From Halovenus sp037080055 (GTDB lineage Archaea > Halobacteriota > Halobacteria > Halobacteriales > Haloarculaceae), in NCBI RefSeq assembly GCF_037080055.1, contig NZ_JBAOJI010000007.1, positions 124,001 through 188,000 of the forward strand: a stretch of DNA of 64,000 bases, given 5' to 3'. Positions within the stretch are counted from its first letter, which is position 1; each line of letters begins with the position of its first letter. Made by a program: the position numbers and the translations under genes. Shown here piece after piece: positions 27,722 through 37,043 of the stretch. The notes under the pieces are model-generated. The model had not been told where the DNA came from, did not search any database, and was given only the letters and a program-made list of their open reading frames with translations.

Positions 27722-27787
27722 AGCCGCGTTTCGAGTGGCCTCGACAAAAACCTGACCAGCGACGGTCACGAGATGACCGCCGACCGA

Positions 27788-28234
27788 TCACCTCCCGCGA
27801 TATCGATAGCCGATCGCACCGAGACAGAGCACCCAGAGCGTCAGCGTCGTTTCGGGAGCGTGTCCGCCGATACCGATATCGAGGTACAGCCGTTCGTCGA
27901 GCAGCGGGTAGAGCAAGGGAATTCCCTTCGGCGTCGTGATATCGATCAGCAGATGTGAGCCGTAGGCGGCAGCGAGCGCACCGAGCGTTCGGCGCTCACT
28001 GAAGACGGCAGCGAGCGCGATGGCGGCGAGTAGCGCGACGGCAGCGTGGGTAATGCCGCGGTGGACGAACGGCCAGCCAAGTGCCGCCGGGAGGAGGAAG
28101 TCGGCGTCGGGCGCGAGACCGGCGGCCAGCCCCGCCAACGGTCGGTCGAACAGTACGCTCCCGAGGACGAGGCCGACCAGCCCGTGGGTGGCGATTGCGA
28201 GCGGAATGAAGGTTCCGGGCGGATACGAGAGCAC
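27788..28234 (-). CDS. Membrane-bound metal-dependent hydrolase (YdjM-like)
   Basis: The protein of about 148 residues has four or five membrane helices and the metal-ligand pattern of the YdjM/DUF457 family: IATHGLVG, APDADFLLP, HRGITHAAV and GSHLLIDITTPKG. The family is assigned as membrane hydrolases without a known substrate. The start is uncertain: a GTG at 28234 is chosen since only a TTG (28264) lies further upstream in frame. Confidence 0.7.
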   Translation of the reverse strand: MLSYPPGTFIPLAIATHGLVGLVLGSVLFDRPLAGLAAGLAPDADFLLPAALGWPFVHRGITHAAVALLAAIALAAVFSERRTLGALAAAYGSHLLIDITTPKGIPLLYPLLDERLYLDIGIGGHAPETTLTLWVLCLGAIGYRYRGR

Positions 28235-28375
28235 AGCGACTCCTTCGCAGTCACTCGGTATCAAAGTGCGTGAAACGGTTCGTCCTTCGCTGGCCTCGTT
28301 GTCTGTTCCGATTCATCCGATAGTCTCGCCAGACCGACCTGTGGCGGCCACGGCGGTGAGATTCCCTGTCAACTC

Positions 28376-29041
28376 TCAGCCCATCTGTCTACCGAACAGC
28401 GACTTCAGTAGTTTCGATTCGGCCTTTCTGAGATGTTCGGCCGCTGTCGAGGGGGCACAGTCGAGCGCTGTCGCAACGTCCTCGTGGCTCGCTTCGCGGG
28501 GAATCTCGTAATAACCCAGTTCGAGCGCCCGCTCGACGGCCTCGCGCTGGCGGTCGGAGAGGATTGCCGGTTCGGTGCCCGGCAGTCCTCGCAGGCCGGA
28601 AATCTCCTCGACGGTGACGCTGACGAATCCGGGCAACACCTCGATAGCCGCCTGAATGCGCTCACTCTGGCCGTACAGCGATACCGTTACGGTCCCGTCG
28701 GTGTAGATCATCGGCGGCGCGACAACGAGACTATCGTCGGTAAACTGATCGAAGACCGCGTTCATCGGCGGCGTCGTCTCGTCCCAGACGTAGAGATAGA
28801 ATCTCTCGTCGTCGAGACGCTCGATATCGAACTCCCGGATGACGGAAATCTCCGTCAGTCTCGCCGCGAAGCGGTCGGGGTCCCCCTCGACGTAGTGCAA
28901 GATGCCGAGTTCGTCTCCGGTGAAATTCGCGTTGATCGCCGTCGCGTACTCAACGAACGATCCGTTGACGAGCATATCGTAGACTGGATGGATCTCGTCT
29001 TCACGCCCACCTGCGGTGATCGACAGCCGGACGTGTTTCAT
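28376..29041 (-). CDS. HTH-10 (bacterioopsin activator-type) transcriptional regulator
   Basis: The 221-residue protein has an N-terminal sensor-like domain with two similar alpha/beta repeats and a C-terminal HTH-10 domain: LSDRQREAVERALELGYYEIP, then SHEDVATALDCAPSTAAEHLRKAE as the helix-turn-helix. Proteins with this design act as haloarchaeal transcription regulators. The ATG at 29041 is 85 bases from the divergent SDR gene start, so the short shared region may hold the promoters of both. Confidence 0.85.
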   Translation of the reverse strand: MKHVRLSITAGGREDEIHPVYDMLVNGSFVEYATAINANFTGDELGILHYVEGDPDRFAARLTEISVIREFDIERLDDERFYLYVWDETTPPMNAVFDQFTDDSLVVAPPMIYTDGTVTVSLYGQSERIQAAIEVLPGFVSVTVEEISGLRGLPGTEPAILSDRQREAVERALELGYYEIPREASHEDVATALDCAPSTAAEHLRKAESKLLKSLFGRQMG

Positions 29042-29125
29042 ACGCAAGGACTGTCGGCAGACTGTAATAAATACCGTGGACAGATCCGGCAGTGCCGACT
29101 CGTTGCTGGTCGGGTGAGTCTGTGT

Positions 29126-29953
29126 ATGGTCACGACACTGCTCACCGGTGCGACCGGGACCCTCGGAAACGCGGTCGAACCGCGATTGCACGCGGCGGAT
29201 CACGACGTTCGGGCAGCGAGTCGCTCGCCGCCCGCGGACAGAGCCACCGGGTCGAGCGACTCGACTGACTGGGTCGCAGTCGACCTCGCCGACGGCACTG
29301 GTATCGGCGAAGCCGTCGACGGCGTCGACACGATCATTCACGCCGCGACAGCACCGACCGGCGACAGCGAGGCGGTCGATCTATCCGGGACGAAACGACT
29401 GCTCGATGCGGCTGATGCCGCTGGTATCGAGCACTTCCTGTACGTCTCGATTGTCGGCGTCGACGAGATTCCGTACTCCTATTACGAGTACAAACACGCC
29501 GCAGAGGACGCCGTCGAAGAGAGTTCGGTTCCGTCGACAATCCTGCGCTCGACACAGTTTCACTCCTTTCTCGACGACCTCCTGGGGGCGCTGGTCTGGC
29601 TCCCGCTCTGGCCGCTGCCGACGGAACTGCAACTCCAACCCATCGCTGTCGAGGAGGCCGCCGACGAAGTCGTCGAACTGGCGACGGCCGGTCCCGGCGG
29701 GCGGGTGGATCCTATCGGCGGCCCGACGGTCCACACACTTGGTGACCTTCTTAGCACGTATCGCGACGTTCGCGGGCGTTGGCGGCCGATTGTCCGGATT
29801 CCGATTCCAGGAGCGACGATGCGAGCAGTCCGATCTGGTTCCGCGACCTGTCCGGACCGGTCGGTGGGGGTCGTCTCCTGGGAGCAGTGGCTCGAACAGC
29901 AATACGGCTCGCAGACGGCCAAGTCACCGAAGAAGACAGCGATGGACTGGTAA
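29126..29953 (+). CDS. NAD(P)-binding SDR-family protein (NmrA/NDUFA9-like)
   Basis: The 275-residue protein starts with a glycine-rich nucleotide site (LLTGATGTLGNAV, TGxxGxxG). It follows with DGVDTIIHAATAPTG and FLYVSIVGVDEIPYSYYEYK, typical of atypical SDRs that often lack the classical Tyr-Lys catalysis. Such proteins act as redox sensors or in quinone/respiratory-complex assembly. The start is the ATG at 29126. Divergently transcribed from an HTH-10 regulator that may control it. Confidence 0.82.
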   Translation: MVTTLLTGATGTLGNAVEPRLHAADHDVRAASRSPPADRATGSSDSTDWVAVDLADGTGIGEAVDGVDTIIHAATAPTGDSEAVDLSGTKRLLDAADAAGIEHFLYVSIVGVDEIPYSYYEYKHAAEDAVEESSVPSTILRSTQFHSFLDDLLGALVWLPLWPLPTELQLQPIAVEEAADEVVELATAGPGGRVDPIGGPTVHTLGDLLSTYRDVRGRWRPIVRIPIPGATMRAVRSGSATCPDRSVGVVSWEQWLEQQYGSQTAKSPKKTAMDW

Positions 29954-29961
29954 CACCAGGC

Positions 29962-30585
29962 TCACTCGACGCCTTCGAGGAAGTTCCGAATGAGGTCGTG
30001 GCCGACCGCGGTCAGTACCGATTCAGGGTGGAACTGGACGCACTCGAGGGGGAAATCCTCGTGACGGATCCCCATGACCAACTGCTCGCCGTCGACCTCG
30101 GTCGTCGCCGTCACGTCGAAGCAGTCGGGAACCTCGCTGGCGATCAACGAGTGGTACCGGCCGCCTTGGAAGCCCTGTTCGAGGCCCACGAAGACGCCCT
30201 CGCCGTCGTGGTCAATCGGGAAGGCCTTTCCGTGGATCGGTTCGGGTGCCCGACCGATCTCACCGCCGTAGGCGTACACTGCGGCTTCGAGACCGAGACA
30301 GACGCCCAGCGTCGGCACGTTGGGGCTGATCTCCTGCAAGACCTCGTTCGTGACGCCGATGTCGCGGTCGTTTTTGGGATGGCCCGGACCGGGAGAGATG
30401 ACGATTGCATCCGGGTCGACAGCCCGAACCTCCGACAGCGTGGCGGTGTTTCTGAGCACCGTCGTCTCCGCGTGTTCGCTGACGTACTCGACGAGATTGT
30501 AGGTGAACGAGTCGAAGTTGTCGATGAACAGGACGTGAATCTGGTCGCCCTCGGAGTCGGCCTCGGCCGTCGAGTGCTGACTCAT
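29962..30585 (-). CDS. trpG: Anthranilate synthase component II (glutamine amidotransferase)
   Basis: The 207-residue class I amidotransferase has an oxyanion-hole segment SPGPGHP, nucleophile Cys96 in LGVCLG, and His186/Glu188 in QFHPES. It supplies ammonia to TrpE for anthranilate. It is the last gene of trpD-F-E-G and overlaps trpE by four bases. The N-terminal extension of about 15 acidic residues is halophilic. Confidence 0.95.
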   Translation of the reverse strand: MSQHSTAEADSEGDQIHVLFIDNFDSFTYNLVEYVSEHAETTVLRNTATLSEVRAVDPDAIVISPGPGHPKNDRDIGVTNEVLQEISPNVPTLGVCLGLEAAVYAYGGEIGRAPEPIHGKAFPIDHDGEGVFVGLEQGFQGGRYHSLIASEVPDCFDVTATTEVDGEQLVMGIRHEDFPLECVQFHPESVLTAVGHDLIRNFLEGVE

Positions 30586-32162
30586 CGGGTCACCTCCTCG
30601 GCGTCGATTTCGATCCGATCCAGCGCGTCGAGGACGCCATCCATCTTGTTCTCGGTCTCCTCGTACTCCGCGGTCGGATCGCTGTCGGCGACGATTCCCG
30701 CCCCGGCCTGGACGGTGATCCGCTGTTCGTCCCCCTCGTCTTCGACGACTGCTGATCTGATGACGATGGCGAAATCCGCGTCGTCACCCCACGAGACGTA
30801 GCCGACGCCGCCGCCGTAGGGGCCTCGCGGTTGCTGTTCGAGGTTGTCGATGATTTCCATCGCCCGGATCTTCGGCGCGCCGGAGAGCGTCCCGGCCGGG
30901 AACGATGCCCGCACTGCGTCGAAGGCGTCGTGCTCGTCGTCGAGCGTTCCCGTCACTGTGGATTCGATGTGCTGGACGTGCGAGTATTTGAGGACGTTCA
31001 TGAATTCCTGGACGCGGACGCTTCCAGCCTCTGCGACCCGACGCACGTCGTTGCGCGCCAGGTCGACCAGCATCGTGTGTTCGGCCCGCTCCTTGCCGTC
31101 GGCGAGCATCTCGCCGGCCAGCCGTCGGTCCTCGACCGGTGAGTTCCCGCGTGGACAGGTGCCCGCGATGGGATTCGAGACGATGGTTTCGTCACCGACG
31201 GAGACGAGTGTCTCGGGACTCGCGCCGACGATAGTCCGATCGTCGTAGGAGAGCAGATACATGTACGGCGACGGGTTGACCGTCCGTAACGAGTCGTAGA
31301 ACCCGAGCGGGTCGACCTCTCCGTACAACTCTCGCGTTCGAGAAATAACGCCCTGATAGATGTCGCCGCTGTAGACGTGTTCTTTGGCCTGTTCGACGGC
31401 CTCCTCGTAATCCTCTTTCGAGCCCGCTCGCTCGCGGTCTTTCCGGAAGCCGCCCGTGTCGAGGTCGGCCGCACCGGAGAGGATTTTCTCGACGCGCTCT
31501 GCCTCCGCTTCGAGGTCCTCGTAGACCGCTTCCGGGTCGTCACCGTCGCGGATGATCGGCGTGAACACGAGCGAAAGCGTGTCCTCGACGTGATCGAAGA
31601 CCAGCGTCTTCGTCGTCAGGACGAACTGTGCGTCGGGGAACCGCGAGTCTGGTCGCTCGACACCCACGTCCGAGAGCCAGAGGTCGTAGACGGCGTCGTA
31701 ACCGAGAAAGCCGACGAGGCCGCCGTCGAGATGCTGTCGGTCGCGGTCCGGGAAGTTCTGCAGGGCAACGTCGGGCATCGCCGCGCGCAGACTGTCGACG
31801 GTGTCCCCGCCATTGGGTTCGATCACGCCCTCGTAGCGGTCGTCGAGTACGTCGGCATCGGTCCGGTCGGGGTCGACGGTTACGACCGCGGCAGGATCGT
31901 ATCCCACGAAAGAAAATCGTGCGTGGCGGTCCTCGTGAGTGGGTGCGAAGGCACCGTCCGGGTCGCTGGAGGCGACCTTTTCGGCGCTTTCGAGCAGGAA
32001 GGCGTAGGCCGATCCGTCGGCGTCGCTCGTCCGGCCGGTCAGGGCCGCGTAGGCTGCCAGCGGATCGATGTCGGTCTCGACGGTGCCGGCGATGCGCACG
32101 ACTGCCGGCTGGTCTTGCTCGGCCAGTTCGGCGAAGGTTTCGCGATCTGTCTCGAAATTCAT
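30582..32162 (-). CDS. trpE: Anthranilate synthase component I
   Basis: The 526-residue chorismate-binding enzyme has the conserved SPYMYLLSYDDRTIVGASPE, NPIAGTCPRG, DLARNDVRRVAEAGSV and FPAGTLSGAPKIRAMEII segments. It forms anthranilate from chorismate together with TrpG. Overlaps both trpF and trpG by four bases, so the operon is translationally coupled. The N-terminal domain carries the tryptophan-sensing region of the family (LLESAEK), suggesting feedback inhibition. Confidence 0.95.
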   Translation of the reverse strand: MNFETDRETFAELAEQDQPAVVRIAGTVETDIDPLAAYAALTGRTSDADGSAYAFLLESAEKVASSDPDGAFAPTHEDRHARFSFVGYDPAAVVTVDPDRTDADVLDDRYEGVIEPNGGDTVDSLRAAMPDVALQNFPDRDRQHLDGGLVGFLGYDAVYDLWLSDVGVERPDSRFPDAQFVLTTKTLVFDHVEDTLSLVFTPIIRDGDDPEAVYEDLEAEAERVEKILSGAADLDTGGFRKDRERAGSKEDYEEAVEQAKEHVYSGDIYQGVISRTRELYGEVDPLGFYDSLRTVNPSPYMYLLSYDDRTIVGASPETLVSVGDETIVSNPIAGTCPRGNSPVEDRRLAGEMLADGKERAEHTMLVDLARNDVRRVAEAGSVRVQEFMNVLKYSHVQHIESTVTGTLDDEHDAFDAVRASFPAGTLSGAPKIRAMEIIDNLEQQPRGPYGGGVGYVSWGDDADFAIVIRSAVVEDEGDEQRITVQAGAGIVADSDPTAEYEETENKMDGVLDALDRIEIDAEEVTR

Positions 32163-32818
32163 GCGTGGTTCTCTCCGTTCTGTGTTGTCGCTGCTGTCGC
32201 CCGCTCGACGAACTCCTTCACGGCCTCGTTGTCCTTCTCGCCACCCGTCCGCTCGACGCCACTCGCCGTATCGACAGCAAAGGGGTCGACTGTCTCGATT
32301 GCTGCTTCGACGTTCTCGGCGGTGAGCCCACCGGCGAGGATCAGCGGCGTCTCGATCTCGTCTCGCGCCGCACGCGTGCGTTCCCAGTCGTGTGTCTGGC
32401 CCGTGCCGCCACCGCCGTCTTCGTCGGTCGAATCGACGAGCACGGCGTCGGCGACGTCGGCGTAGGCTTCGATATCTGCGGAGAGATCGATCGCTGCGAC
32501 GACTGGCACGTCGAGTCTGGCCCGAAGGCCGCCGACCTTCTCTGGCGAGAGCGTACCGTGGATCTGGACCGCGTCTGCCCCGACATCGCTCTGGAGATCG
32601 ACCGCGTCCTGGACGCTGTCCGGCATCGTTACGAGCACGCTCGTCACGAACGGTGGGACGCCAGCGACCAGTCGTTCGGCCGTCGCCGCGGAGATTTCTC
32701 GGGGTGTGTCGACGGGCACGTCGCTGATGAACCCGACTGCGTCCGCCCCAGCGTGGACGACGGTATCACGGTCCGCCTCACTCGTCAGCCCGCAGATCTT
32801 CACCCGTGTCGTACTCAT
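32159..32818 (-). CDS. trpF: Phosphoribosylanthranilate isomerase
   Basis: The 219-residue TIM-barrel protein opens with VKICGLTSEAD, carrying the catalytic Cys of the family. It continues with VQIHGTL and ILAGGLTAENV, the phosphate-binding loop, and ends near VDTASGVER with the catalytic Asp. It converts phosphoribosylanthranilate to CdRP. Overlaps trpD and trpE by four bases on each side. Confidence 0.94.
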   Translation of the reverse strand: MSTTRVKICGLTSEADRDTVVHAGADAVGFISDVPVDTPREISAATAERLVAGVPPFVTSVLVTMPDSVQDAVDLQSDVGADAVQIHGTLSPEKVGGLRARLDVPVVAAIDLSADIEAYADVADAVLVDSTDEDGGGGTGQTHDWERTRAARDEIETPLILAGGLTAENVEAAIETVDPFAVDTASGVERTGGEKDNEAVKEFVERATAATTQNGENHA

Positions 32819-33822
32819 GCGCTGACGCCGCGGAGTTCTTCGAGTTTGGCCGCGGCTTCACCGGAGTCGATCCCGTGTCGCGCTCGCTCGACACCCTCGG
32901 CGATGGTGTCGGTCTCGCCGGCGATGTAGATCGCCGCACCGGCGTTTGCAAGGATGATGTCACGCTTCGCCCCGTCGATATCGCCCTCGATGATGCCGCG
33001 CATATCCTCGGCGTTCTCTTCGGGTTGACCGCCTGCGATCTCCTCGATGTCGTACCGCTTCAGCCCGAGGTTGCCAGGCGTCAGCGTGTACTCCTCGATC
33101 TCGTCGCCGTTGACCTCCGCGACGGTCGTCTCGCCGTGAACGGCGATTTCGTCTAGACCGGAGCCGTGAACTACGAGCGCGCGGTCGACATCCATCTTCG
33201 CCAGCGCTTCGGCGATCACTGGGACGAGTTCGGGATCGTAGACACCGACGACCTGTCCGTCAGCGCCGGCGGGGTTGGTCAGCGGGCCGAGCACGTTGAA
33301 AATCGTCCGCATGCCGAGTTCCTTCCGCGGGCCGATGACCGCCTTCATCGCTGGGTGGAAGACGGGCGCGAGCATGAAGCCGATGCCCTTGTCCTCGATG
33401 GCCTCCTGCACCGCGGGGGGTTCGGCGTCGACTGTCACGCCCGCTTCCTCCAGTACGTCCGCGCTGCCCGACGACGAGGAGACCGAGTAGTTGCCGTGTT
33501 TGGCGATTGGGACCCCGACGCCAGCGGCGACGATGGCACTGGTCGTCGAGACGTTGATCGTGTCGTAGTCGTCGCCGCCCGTACCGCACGTATCCACGAG
33601 AATGTCGCGGTCGGGGTCGATTGTTCGGGCGGCGTCGCGCATCCCCTCCGCGAAGCCCGCAATCTCCGATTCAGTCTCGCCTTTGGCCCGCAGCGCAGTC
33701 AGTAGCGCACCGATCTGTGCCTCTGTCGCTTCCTCGAAGATCAGCGTCGAGGCCTCCCGTGCCTCCTCCTGTGTCAGATCTTCGCCCTCTGTCACGCGCT
33801 CGATATAAGATTCCATTGTCAT
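32815..33822 (-). CDS. trpD: Anthranilate phosphoribosyltransferase
   Basis: The 335-residue enzyme has the PRPP-binding CGTGGDDYDTINVST, KHGNYSVSSSSGSADVLEE and GPLTNPAGADGQVVGVY motifs of TrpD. It adds phosphoribose to anthranilate. It is the first gene of trpDFEG. Two ATG codons (33822 and 33816) are possible; the first has GGTGA eight bases upstream on this strand. Two copies of GTTCATT 20 bases apart precede it and may be an operator. trpC, trpB and trpA are not in the window. Confidence 0.95.
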   Translation of the reverse strand: MTMESYIERVTEGEDLTQEEAREASTLIFEEATEAQIGALLTALRAKGETESEIAGFAEGMRDAARTIDPDRDILVDTCGTGGDDYDTINVSTTSAIVAAGVGVPIAKHGNYSVSSSSGSADVLEEAGVTVDAEPPAVQEAIEDKGIGFMLAPVFHPAMKAVIGPRKELGMRTIFNVLGPLTNPAGADGQVVGVYDPELVPVIAEALAKMDVDRALVVHGSGLDEIAVHGETTVAEVNGDEIEEYTLTPGNLGLKRYDIEEIAGGQPEENAEDMRGIIEGDIDGAKRDIILANAGAAIYIAGETDTIAEGVERARHGIDSGEAAAKLEELRGVSA

Positions 33823-33833
33823 GAGATTTCACC

Positions 33834-33860
33834 AATGAACGTTTCCGGTATGTAATGAAC
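33834..33860 (-). promoter_or_regulatory. Possible trp operator: direct repeat of GTTCATT
   Basis: On the trp strand GTTCATT occurs at 33854-33860 and again at 33834-33840, exactly 20 bases apart, about two helical turns, so a dimeric regulator would contact one face of the DNA. It lies 12 bases upstream of the trpD ATG. The regulator is unknown. Confidence 0.35.
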
Positions 33861-34001
33861 AAATCCGTACACTGACTTAAGCGTGTCGCATCGATCGTAA
33901 CAGCCGGATCGACCGTTCGTCCGGAGATTAGCAGTCTGGATTTGTACCGCCCGAATAGGTGGGCGATAGTGTTTTTGCTATCGAGCGTAGCAGATGACTT
34001 T

Positions 34002-37000
34002 ATGGCACGTAGTGATCCGGGTGGATGGAACCCGTCAGTGACAGCGCTCGATACCGAGCGACCGGATGTCCCCGAGTATCGCGGCTTCGCGACGACGCTC
34101 CGGGACCGCGTCAAGGGAGACGTCCAGTTCGACGAATACACACAAATCCTGTATGCGACGGACGGGAGCATCTATCAGGCTCGGCCCGCGGGGGTCGTTC
34201 TCCCGCGATCCGTCGATGACGTGCGCGCGACAATCGAAGTTGCCAACCAGTACAACGTCCCCATCCTGCCGCGGGGAACTGGCTCGTCGCTCGGCGGCCA
34301 GACGGTCGGCCCGGGCTGTGTCGTGTTGGATTTCACGAAGTACATGGACGACACCGTCGATATCGACCCCGACGCCCAGCGGGCCACCGTCCAGCCAGGG
34401 AAGGTGCAGGATCACCTCGACAACGAACTCGCCGAACACGGGCTGAAGTTCGCCCCCGACCCCGCCTCTTCGAACCGCGCGACGGTCGTCGGCGGCATCG
34501 GGAACAACTCCACGGGAGCGCACTCGGTCCGCTATGGCATCACCGACGCCTACACCGAGGAACTGAAAGTCATCCTCGCGAACGGCGATCTGATCCACAC
34601 CCGCGAGGTCGTCCTCGACTCCGAGGAGTACGAGGACATCGTCGGCAAAGACGATCTGGAAGCGAACATCTACGAGACGGTTCGCTCGCTCGTCGAAGAC
34701 AACCAAGACGAAATCGACGACAAATATCCCAACCTCAAGCGCTCCGTCTCTGGATACAACCTCCACAAGGTCATCTACGAGAACGACGAGGGCGAGGAGG
34801 TGATCAACCTCTCGAAACTCTTCGTGGGTGCGGAAGGCACGCTCGGCGTCATCGTCGAGGCGACGGTGTCGCTGGTCAGCAAACCCGACGAGACGGCGCT
34901 CGCGCTGTACTGCTTCGACGATCTGATCGACGCGCTGAAGGCCGTTCCCGAGGCCCTCGAATATCCGGTCAGTGCTGTCGAGTTGATGGACGACGAAGTG
35001 TTCAGGCTGGCCGCCGAGTCCGAGGGCTACTCGGAGTACGTCGAACCGATCCCGGAAGAGTGTGCGGCCGCGCTCATGCTCGAATGGGACAGCGAACTCA
35101 TCTCCGCCGAGGACGGAACCCAGCGGGAGGCCTTCGAGTCTGCAATCGGCGACACGAACGCCCACTTTGTCGAGGAGGGCGACGCCTTCGACGTGATCGA
35201 GGCCTACACCGAGGCCGACCAGGACGACCTCTGGAAACTCCGCAAAGCGGCGATTCCGCTGCTGATGAGTCTACAGGGCGATCCGAAACCGTACCCCTTC
35301 ATCGAGGACGCGACCGTCCCGCCGGAAGAACTCGCCGAGTACGTCCAGCGGTTCGAGGACATCCTGACCGACCACGACACGTCCGCCGCCTACTTCGCAC
35401 ACGCTGGCTCCGGGACGCTGCACATCCGGCCGATTCTCAACCTCAAGACGGACGACGACATCCAGAAGATGCACTCGATCACCGACGACGTGACCGATCT
35501 GGTGCTCGAACATCACGGTGCCTTCTCCGGCGAGCACGGCGACGGGATGGCCCGAACCGAGTTCACGCCGAAGATGTACGGCGAGGATCTCTGGGAGGCA
35601 TTCAAGGAACTGAAGACGGCCTTCGATCCCGACTGGCAGATGCACCCCGGCAACGTCGTCTACCGCGAAGGCCCCGACGACATTGGGCCGGACAACGAGC
35701 GCGGCGTCGGCGCGGACAACCGCGAGAACCTGCGCTATGGCGCGGCCTACCAGTCGCTCGAACCGACGACCGAACTCGACTTCGAGGACGAGGGCGGCTT
35801 CTCCCATCTGGTCGAACTCTGTAACGGCTGTGGGACCTGCCGACAGACCGACTCCGACGTGATGTGTCCGACCTACCGTGCCTCCGGCGAGGAAATTCAG
35901 GCCACCCGCGGCCGGGCGAACATGCTCCGGGCGGCGATCAGCGGCGAACTCGACGAGGACGAGATCCACTCCGAGCGCTTCCAGAAAGAGGTGCTCGACC
36001 TCTGTGTCGGCTGTAAGGGCTGCAAGAGCGACTGCCCGACCGGCGTCGACCTGGCGAAACTGAAAGCCGAGGTGAAACACGAACACCACCAGGAAGAGGG
36101 ATCGAGCATTCGCTCGAAACTGTTCGGCAACATCGACCAGGCCGCGGCGCTTGGCAGCAAACTCGCGCCTCTCTCGAACATCGCGCCCAAACTCCCCGGC
36201 GCGCGCATCGTCATGGAGAAGACGCTCGGAATCGCTCGGGACCGCGAGCTACCGACGTTCAAACGCCAGAGCTTCGAGGAGTGGTTCGAGGCTCGCGGCG
36301 GCGCGGCCATCCCCGAGGCACAGGCCGACGGCAAGGTGCTCCTGTTCCCCGATACGTTCACCAACTACAGCTATCTCGAACCCGGCAAGGCCGCCGTCGA
36401 GGTGCTCGAAGCCGCCAACATCCACGTCGACGTGCCGAGTGATCTGGCGTCGTCCGGGCGTGCTGCCTTCTCGATGGGCTATCTTGACACGGCCAAAGCC
36501 CGCGCCAGGGAGAACGTCGACAAACTCGCGGCTCGCGTCGACGACGGCTGGTCGGTCGTCTTCGTCGAACCCTCTGACGCGGTAATGTTCCAGGACGAGT
36601 ATCTGGATCTGCTAGAGGGGACCGACGTGCAGAAAGTCTCTGCGGCCGCCTACGGCGTGCTCGAATATCTCGACAACACGCGACTGGACGAGGCAATCGA
36701 GTTCGACGCGCCGACAGAGGAACTGACCTACCACGGCCACTGCAACCAGAAAGCGACGAACAAGGATCACCACGCTGTCGGCGTGCTCCGGCGGGCCGGC
36801 TACGCGGTCGATCCGCTCGACTCCTCGTGCTGTGGCATGGCTGGCTCCTTCGGCTACGAGGAAGAGCACTACGACCTCTCGAAGTCTATCGGTCAGATCC
36901 TCTTCGATCAGGTCGAGGACAGCAGCGGCGAGACGGTGACCGCGCCCGGCGCATCCTGTCGCTCACAGCTCGGCGACCGCGCCGGCAAATCGACGCCGCC

Positions 37001-37043
37001 ACACCCCATCGAGAAAGTCGCCGAAGCAGTCGATACGGTCTAG
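34002..37043 (+). CDS. FAD-linked oxidase/Fe-S fusion, probable D-lactate dehydrogenase
   Basis: The 1013-residue fusion protein begins with an FAD-binding PCMH domain (LPRGTGSSLGGQTVGPGCVV, GGIGNNSTGAHS) and an FAD-oxidase C domain with GEHGDGMART. Near residue 606 comes the first 4Fe-4S motif (CNGCGTC...CP), near 667 the second (CVGCKGCKSDCP). GlpC-type CCG motifs follow (GHCNQKA; SSCCGMAGSFG near 941). This layout suits membrane-associated D-lactate or 2-hydroxyacid dehydrogenases passing electrons to quinone. The ATG at 34002 is preferred, since upstream codons add no conserved residues. The next two genes also suit hydroxyacid use. Confidence 0.85.
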   Translation: MARSDPGGWNPSVTALDTERPDVPEYRGFATTLRDRVKGDVQFDEYTQILYATDGSIYQARPAGVVLPRSVDDVRATIEVANQYNVPILPRGTGSSLGGQTVGPGCVVLDFTKYMDDTVDIDPDAQRATVQPGKVQDHLDNELAEHGLKFAPDPASSNRATVVGGIGNNSTGAHSVRYGITDAYTEELKVILANGDLIHTREVVLDSEEYEDIVGKDDLEANIYETVRSLVEDNQDEIDDKYPNLKRSVSGYNLHKVIYENDEGEEVINLSKLFVGAEGTLGVIVEATVSLVSKPDETALALYCFDDLIDALKAVPEALEYPVSAVELMDDEVFRLAAESEGYSEYVEPIPEECAAALMLEWDSELISAEDGTQREAFESAIGDTNAHFVEEGDAFDVIEAYTEADQDDLWKLRKAAIPLLMSLQGDPKPYPFIEDATVPPEELAEYVQRFEDILTDHDTSAAYFAHAGSGTLHIRPILNLKTDDDIQKMHSITDDVTDLVLEHHGAFSGEHGDGMARTEFTPKMYGEDLWEAFKELKTAFDPDWQMHPGNVVYREGPDDIGPDNERGVGADNRENLRYGAAYQSLEPTTELDFEDEGGFSHLVELCNGCGTCRQTDSDVMCPTYRASGEEIQATRGRANMLRAAISGELDEDEIHSERFQKEVLDLCVGCKGCKSDCPTGVDLAKLKAEVKHEHHQEEGSSIRSKLFGNIDQAAALGSKLAPLSNIAPKLPGARIVMEKTLGIARDRELPTFKRQSFEEWFEARGGAAIPEAQADGKVLLFPDTFTNYSYLEPGKAAVEVLEAANIHVDVPSDLASSGRAAFSMGYLDTAKARARENVDKLAARVDDGWSVVFVEPSDAVMFQDEYLDLLEGTDVQKVSAAAYGVLEYLDNTRLDEAIEFDAPTEELTYHGHCNQKATNKDHHAVGVLRRAGYAVDPLDSSCCGMAGSFGYEEEHYDLSKSIGQILFDQVEDSSGETVTAPGASCRSQLGDRAGKSTPPHPIEKVAEAVDTV

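Noticed and set aside
33942..34001. An upstream ATG that would add 20 residues to the FAD/Fe-S dehydrogenase
   Set aside because: The added residues are hydrophobic and basic and do not match the start of the conserved region; the ATG at 34002 leads directly into an acidic N-terminus.
34035..35165. 376-codon frame antisense to the FAD/Fe-S dehydrogenase
   Set aside because: Val/Asp-rich composition of an antisense shadow; the plus-strand gene has clear FAD-binding motifs.
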